Shown piece after piece: positions 20,770 to 25,581 of a stretch of DNA of 25,581 bases. Location: contig JAYMTF010001185.1 in assembly GCA_036897485.1 (NCBI GenBank), positions 1-25,581 on the forward strand. Reading direction: 5' to 3'. Each line of letters starts with the position of its first letter. Position 1 is the stretch's first letter. The DNA comes from Pelargonium nanum (Eukaryota > Streptophyta > Magnoliopsida > Geraniales > Geraniaceae). The notes under the pieces are model-generated. The model was not told the origin of the DNA. It was given only the letters and a program-made list of their open reading frames with translations, and did no database searches. A program made the position numbers and the translations under genes.

Positions 20770-21280
20770 AATCAACAAGTTATTTGATATTTCACAGCTT
20801 GAGTTACACATGTCTATCCTGGAGAAGTAAAGAATGAGGGTACAGAAACATCCAGAGCAACAGTAATATGAATAAGATCCTGCAAAAAAGTAAAATAATG
20901 GTTACAGGGATGCCAATATCCGTGACTTGTTTAGTTTATTTCGTGAGCACAATGAAAAGTAACTCTAAGAAATTAATCAACTAAATATTGGAGTTATAAA
21001 CTCAACCCACCATCACCAGTCCACTATTTTTAGGTATGTTTCTGTTCCATCATTTCTTTTCTATTATCATCAATACACATTCTTAAAGATGCAAGACAAA
21101 TTGACTCAACAAAACAAAACTATGAAAAATGATCAAATCAGACTTTCCAGATCAATTTGTGCAGACACTTCACCACACCTGCTTTCCATTGTTCCAACTA
21201 GGGAAGATCCTCCAAATATACCAATAACTTGAACTGAAAGGCAATGTAAAACTCTATCTGTACTGAGTGCCTTTCTTTGA

Positions 21281-21426
21281 GAGCATTTCCAATGGTTTAC
21301 ACTGTAAAGGGGATAATGGACATACCACATCATCACTTTATCATGTCATTTCACAATACATTTATCTCTCTATAATGAGGGATAATCACTACTTTTTATG
21401 CTATTATCCCCACATTGTGGATGCAC
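21281..21426. mobile_element. Small MITE with GAGCATTTCCAATGG-type ends
   Basis: The left end GAGCATTTCCAATGG (21281-21295) is followed by GGGGATAATGGACATA. The right end, read on the minus strand from 21426, is GTGCATCCACAATG and then GGGGATAATAGCATA. The ends are clear inverted copies, with a short extra piece in the left one. GAGCAT-CTCCAA-type termini are common in plant MITEs. The target-site duplication is not clear, so the superfamily is not assigned. Confidence 0.6.
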
Positions 21427-22138
21427 TAAGTGAGACCTTGGGTTCCTTTGATCTCTATTAGCTTTTGGCTTCCTTTGATTCTTCTCCTTTAGCTCAAAAT
21501 ATTGGATCAGTAACAGGTTATGAGGATATGGATATTCCTTTCAATGGAATAATTCCAGATCCTTTGATTGAAAACCACAATGAAGATCTCAATCAAGAAA
21601 ACCCATCTCAAGAAGAGAATAATGCCGAAGTTATACTAAAAAAAATTCATCCTAATGGAATTCATTACCAAGTTGAAGGTCATATTCAAGAGCAACTAGA
21701 TGTTCGAGAAGACACTGGAAATATGGATATGCAAGTTGTAGACAAAATGGAGCTGATGGGTCTGGTTTAGGAATGGAGGGAGAGGTTGGCTTCCTGCATG
21801 GTAAACTGATGTGACCAACGGAAGTTGTATCAGCTACATTTGGAGGAATTTTCAACATAATTTGAGGTTCAAGAGCCCAATCTAAGAGCACACATTGGAC
21901 TGAACTTGGGCTTAATTGAAGTATTGAACAAATAATCCATGGGAGCCCATCTCAACTGATGCAGGAAACTTTCAGCTTAGTTTCCCAAGGGTGTCCAATC
22001 ACCTAAAGATGGGTCTTAAATCTGTTCATCTACAGGAAATGCCAGTTTAGGGAGTGGCACAAACAAAAGTCTCGGGTTCACTATTACTTTCTCAAGTTCA
22101 GATGTAAGTTCTCAAAAGTCTAACAATTAAGCGCAATC

Positions 22139-22322
22139 AACATCAAGGACGAAAAACCAAAGCAGGTTGGGCCAAGCGGTTTAAGCGCTTCGGATTCCCT
22201 TAGAGGTCTCGGGTTCGAGTCTCCCTACATGCGGTATGGGGTGGATTTATTTGGGTTTATAGGGGAGAGCTACTCCCTGTTGTGTAGCTCAATTGATAAA
22301 AAAAAACATCAAGGACGAAAAA
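22139..22322 (+). mobile_element. Intact tRNA-derived SINE with perfect 18-bp target duplication
   Basis: The 18-bp word AACATCAAGGACGAAAAA is identical at 22139-22156 and 22305-22322. The body between them is about 148 bp. It begins with a tRNA-like head: an A-box-like TGGGCCAAGCGG (22168-22179) and a B-box GGTTCGAGTC (22212-22221), in the style of a Leu or Ser tRNA. It ends TTGATA followed by poly-A. The perfect duplication marks a recent insertion. It is not a functional tRNA gene, as no complete acceptor stem closes. It belongs to a different family from the copies at 5541 and 24521. Confidence 0.85.
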
Positions 22323-23516
22323 AGGGGAAGGTATGATTTTTCCCAGAATCAAGTGGACCGTTGCAGAACAGGAGGAGGAGCTGGGGAATTACTACATAAG
22401 AGAGGTAAATTTTGTGATAGAAGGGCAACACAATCAAAGTGTGTGGTCAGTAAATGAATATAGCTCAAATGATCAAAAAGAGAAGAGTCTCGAGGCTGAT
22501 TCTCAGGGAAAGGAAAAAAGAGTCGGTGTATAAATGAAGATGGAAAGGACTACAAATGCAGGGAGATGATTCCTGATATCAAGTTTATGTTGTGTAATGC
22601 TTTTAAGAAAACTTTGTTTTGATTGTGGGATAGCAATGGTCTTCCAGCTTATCCTACAATTTTTTATGTATTAAATTATTTGCAGCAATGGATTTCCTTT
22701 CCACCTATAAAAAAATACAACCAAACACAACTGTTTGGGAGTTGGAGAGGCAAGGAAAGGCAATAGGCACAGGCATATTTGAAAAGCATTTGTGCGTCTG
22801 TGTTTGAGGGAGTAAATTTTATTATCACTATCTTTCTGCTTTCTGGTATTTTTTCTTTCTGGTGTGCTTTATGAAAGAAAAACTTTGCTCAAGTGGCAAC
22901 TCATAAGTTCAAGAACTATCTTTCAGAGATATTTGAGATAAATAAGAGAGCTTATAACAAAAATCAATGTAGGAAGACTACAAAGAGGTGAGAGACCACT
23001 CTAGGTAAACATAAGAGTATATTGCTGCTGGCAAGGCCAATAGTACAGAGATTTTTCATAAACATGGGAAAGGTACTCCCATCCTTCACTAGTATGCAAA
23101 AATAAGCATTTAAACACTTTTCCTAACACATGTGAATGCTAACTTAAGCACTGGATAATGGAGGCTCTAGAATACACACATTGATCTCATAAACATAACA
23201 GGTTGAAGAAAGAGTGAAATCTTTGCATTAGAATACACATAATGAACGTAGAAATGTTCCTCCTCAAAAGCAAGACCTAAAAAATATTGGAGTTAAAAAT
23301 GTCATCTAATTGTATATAATAACACAGAAAAATATATCCTCCCACAACCTGATATAGAAGGGCAACTAGAATTGAGATACACAGACCATATCTTATAAAT
23401 TTGCCATGTCTTTTTGAAATGCATCGAAGAATCAGAAAATCATCACAACAATACTGACAATTTGATTAACCAACTTACATCCAAATAGTTTTCGTGATGA
23501 AGAATAATTGGTTCGA

Positions 23517-24214
23517 TCAAGAGCCCTCTTTCAAATCATCTTCTGAATCTGAATCACTTGCATTATAACCTATGGTGCAAGACACAAAACAAATATTAAC
23601 AAAATCTCATTAATAAATAAGATGTTTGATTGAAAACCCTGAAACATAAGAGAAAAGAGTTGAACCAGGACGCTTATCACGAACTCTCCAAACTGAAGAT
23701 CGTGTTCTTGACGCTCTTGTCATCCAACCCTTTCCCTGAAAAAACAAACAAACAAACAAACCAATTGAATTGAATAAACCACAGAGTCAACGCAAAGAGC
23801 CCACATCTGGCAACCTAAAACCCTAGAACCTGTTTGGCTGGTGAGAAAATACTATTTTTAAAAACAACTCCATTGAAAACGCACCTTGTCGACATCTCTG
23901 GGAACGCCATAACCGCTATAATACATCTGACTGACCAAAATCTGCATGTTGATATCACCTGCTTTGGCCTCCTTGAGCGTATCTTTGAACCACCGCTTGA
24001 CACAATCCGTGACCACGACCGACAGCGGCAGGCGATGATCGTTCTCGTTCTCATTCTCATTTCTAGCGCTGCTCTCCATAATCGTATTCGGCGACGATTC
24101 TTGGGCTCTGCTTTGACTCTGAGCTATTAGTTTTGGAACTTTCAATTGGCTTTTCGAGATGGTATCGGCGAGCTTCTGAAGATTGGTGAAATTTCCCCGC
24201 ACTGATTTTCCCAT
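23517..24214 (-). CDS. Small Sel1-like repeat protein
   Basis: Three exons on the minus strand: 24214-23885, 23735-23666, 23569-23517; 150 aa, with phases that join cleanly. Residues about 82-118 form one Sel1-like (SLR/TPR-related) repeat: EAKAGDINMQILVSQMYYSG, then YGVPRDVDK, then GKGWMTRAS. The N-terminal 60 residues are basic, then Asn/Glu-rich low complexity. The C-terminus is acidic and Ser-rich (SDSDSEDD). Sel1 repeats mediate protein contacts; no enzyme motif is present. From memory the best match is Arabidopsis At2g38450, next to SCAR2 (At2g38440), consistent with the SCAR exon to the right. The second intron has a weak donor (GTTCAA) but restores a sensible acidic tail. The start at 24214 is the first in-frame ATG of a GC-richer first exon; TATATATA lies just upstream near 24229-24237. 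Confidence 0.82.
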
Positions 24215-24520
24215 AAACTTATCAAAAAAATATATATATTTGTTTCTGGTAACTATTTGATGAGCTCAACATGGAGAAAATTTCTGGGGAAGTTCTCGTG
24301 AATTGGAGGTTTAAATACAAAGGGTTCAGGAGAAAATGAAAGGGATAATGTCGGATGTATCTAAACTATTCAGGAGAAGTTCTCTTAAACTATTTTTCTC
24401 GATCGGGTTAAATAGATCCTTTTTTTCTCTCTCTAAACCAAAAAGGTTTACTAAGCAGACCCAAATATTCGCAGTTGATATTTTTAAGTCGTTTTATCAC
24501 ACTCAGATTAATATCTCAAG

Positions 24521-24592
24521 TGGTGTGTTGAGCGGGAATCGAACGCAAGCGCTCTTCCCACTCACGCAACGTGTAATCAACTGCACCACTAC
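24521..24592 (-). mobile_element. tRNA-related SINE segment, same family as at 5541-5739
   Basis: On the minus strand there is a B-box GCGTTCGATTCCC (plus 24534-24546) and an A-box-like GTAGTGGTGCAGTTG (about 24578-24592). It shares the words GTGAGTGGGA and the CTCAACAC after the B-box with the copy at 5650-5725. The 3' half and poly-A tail of that copy are not recognised here, and no target duplication was found, so the element is truncated or a different subfamily. Confidence 0.55.
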
Positions 24593-24650
24593 CCTTGTTT
24601 CTGTTTTAGAGTCGATCCATTGATCCAATTTATTATTGTTTTTTAATGTG

Positions 24651-24920
24651 AACTGACAATATTTTATAATTGCATCCATATTATCTTTAATAATAGGTTA
24701 TGGCTGGCACGTAAGCATTTAGCGTCACGTCACCACTTCATACAATTATTGGACTAAATGGTTTCAAATACCTCGAATTTGTTTGTATTTTAGATTTGAC
24801 CCCAATTTCATTTTGTTTTTTTTTGTGTTTAACCATTGACTAACAATATATTAGAATTGCATCTATGTTTCCTAATATAACAAGTTATGATCGACACATA
24901 AGCAGTCAGCACCACGTTGC
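24651..24920. repeat. Diverged tandem repeat, period about 186 bp
   Basis: The segment about 24651-24735 is similar to about 24836-24920. Shared words in order: CTGACAATAT/CTAACAATAT, AATTGCATC, TA-rich stretch, GGTTATG/AGTTATG, CACGTAAGCA/CACATAAGCA, and a closing CACGT. The copies are old and carry no coding frame. Confidence 0.5.
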
Positions 24921-25445
24921 GTTTCAACCATGACGATGTGGATGTCCACCGTGGTGAATGAATGATGACATAACGTGGTGATGTGAGGCTAAGTGATAAC
25001 GTCCCCCATCATCTCTCACTCAAATAACTATCCATCTAAATGCCATGGCTGCAAAAACTAATTTTAAATACTCTTGCCTATTTTAAGGCTCAATTTGAAA
25101 TTTGAATATTACAAAATTGTATCACAAGTAAATTGAAAATCAGATTATGTGGAACATCACAATGTACAGCTACAAAAACCTAATACCACTAATAAATAAA
25201 ATCATCAGCTGCATATACAGATTTTTTTGTTATCCCACACTGGATTTTCCTTGATACAAAGAGAATGGTAATACCATTGAACACATCTAATATATAGAAA
25301 GAGAGGTATTATTTTACAAGAATACAGAGGGCGACGGTAAAGAATACACTAAAGATCGGACATGTTCCCTACTCACTTCATAGGAGAATATTGTCTCCCT
25401 CAACCATATCAATAAGTTGTGAGCAATGCTCTCGAAACAACTGTC

Positions 25446-25581
25446 TCACGAGTCACTCCAACTATCTGCATCATCGTCGTCATCATCACTTCCGGCCAAT
25501 GCCTAGCAAAAATGACGATTTTCAGTATCTTACATGAGAGAGAGAGGGGGGGGGGGGGGGATAACATCAAGGGGAGAAGAG
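25446..25581 (-). CDS. SCAR2: SCAR/WAVE-type protein, terminal exon (rest outside window)
   Basis: The terminal exon is 25502-25446. It follows an intron ending TTTTGCTAG and encodes ALAGSDDDDDDADSWSDS before TGA. This acidic run with a Trp near the end is the C-terminal acidic part of the WA domain of plant SCAR/WAVE proteins, which binds and activates the ARP2/3 complex to nucleate actin; the phase-0 acceptor fits the usual preceding IRQ. Bases 25503-25581 are intron, with a (GA)n run and a tract of 15 G (25546-25560). The call rests on only 18 residues, but the neighbouring Sel1-like gene matches the SCAR2 neighbour in Arabidopsis as I recall. SCAR4 is the alternative name. Confidence 0.65.
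25546..25560. repeat. Poly-G tract (15 G) after a (GA)n run
   Basis: Fifteen consecutive G, preceded by GAGAGAGA, in the putative last intron of the SCAR-type gene. It is a likely length-variable and sequencing-error-prone site. Confidence 0.7.

Larger units (their letters stand above)
16761..23516. other. Long intergenic region with transposon traces, no supported gene
   Basis: No intact protein-coding gene is supported. It contains two Stowaway-type MITEs (about 17103-17313 and 17467-17679), a 19-bp direct repeat (18541-18582), an LTR-retrotransposon-like primer-binding trace (19591-19600), a 29-bp tandem duplication (20713-20769), a small MITE (21281-21426) and an intact SINE (22139-22322). 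A frame at about 21462-21770 encodes an acidic low-complexity peptide that starts without a credible ATG. The rest is AT-rich and unrecognised. Confidence 0.65.
24215..25445. other. Intergenic region between the Sel1 gene and the SCAR 3' end
   Basis: The left part is the promoter of the Sel1-like gene. A SINE-related segment (24521-24592) and a diverged repeat (24651-24920) follow. The right part, roughly 25080-25445, is likely the 3' untranslated region of the SCAR-type gene. The plus-strand frame at 24336-24623 crosses the SINE and is not a gene. Confidence 0.55.

Noticed and set aside
21462-21770. About 100-codon acidic frame
   Set aside because: It starts at TTG, and the first ATG leaves a short Asn/Glu-rich peptide without a recognised family. 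It may be a decayed transposon protein, but I cannot support it.
22160-22230. Possible tRNA gene
   Set aside because: A and B boxes are present, but the segment sits inside a poly-A-tailed unit with an 18-bp target duplication and lacks a closed acceptor stem, so it is a SINE head.
22333-22533. 66-codon plus-strand frame after the SINE
   Set aside because: Short, charged, no homologue recognised, and no splice partners seen nearby.
1-25581. CRISPR arrays, operons, phage or bacterial mobile elements
   Set aside because: No regularly spaced repeats or prokaryotic genes; gene structure is that of a plant nuclear genome.

Overview
The window looks like nuclear DNA of a eudicot plant, probably a rosid. 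The genes are multi-exon with GT-AG introns, the intergenic DNA is very AT-rich, and there are tRNA-derived SINEs and Stowaway-type MITEs. The protein families are plant-specific. Species cannot be read from the sequence.

Layout, left to right: (1) 1-213, minus strand: the N-terminal 71 codons of a membrane-anchored protein, probably a plant methyltransferase-like protein, cut by the window edge. Its 5' leader carries a coding-like upstream ORF at 343-450. (2) 743-7183: AT-rich intergenic DNA with a fold-back element, an orphan promoter-like island (3600-3950) and a SINE at 5541-5739. (3) 7184-8093, plus: a three-exon CASP-like protein of the 4B type. (4) 8517-10529, minus: a five-exon group I WRKY factor of the WRKY33 type, convergent with the CASP-like gene, whose promoter has a W-box palindrome and two G-boxes. 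(5) 12780-16288, minus: an eight-exon F-box/LRR protein (670 aa) of the FBL3/RAE1 type. (6) 16289-23516: a long region with no supported gene, holding two Stowaway-type MITEs, another MITE, a degraded LTR-retrotransposon trace and a fresh SINE with an 18-bp target duplication. (7) 23517-24214, minus: a three-exon, 150-aa protein with one Sel1-like repeat. (8) 24215-25445: a second copy of the 5.6-kb SINE family and a diverged tandem repeat. (9) 25446 to the window end, minus: the terminal exon of a SCAR/WAVE-type actin regulator, ending in an acidic tail with Trp.

As I recall the Arabidopsis map, these genes correspond to two duplicated regions: At2g38440 (SCAR2), At2g38450 (Sel1), At2g38470 (WRKY33), At2g38480 (CASPL4B1), and At5g01710 (methyltransferase), At5g01720 (FBL3/RAE1), At5g01730 (SCAR4). 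This window would then show the unfractionated ancestral order. This supports the gene calls but needs a synteny check.

The genes do not form one pathway. Their linkage looks like inherited gene order. I see no clearly new biological system. The most interesting leads are the upstream ORF before the methyltransferase-like gene, the WRKY33-type promoter palindrome, an orphan promoter-like island, and very short insertions that look like SINE tails flanked by target duplications.
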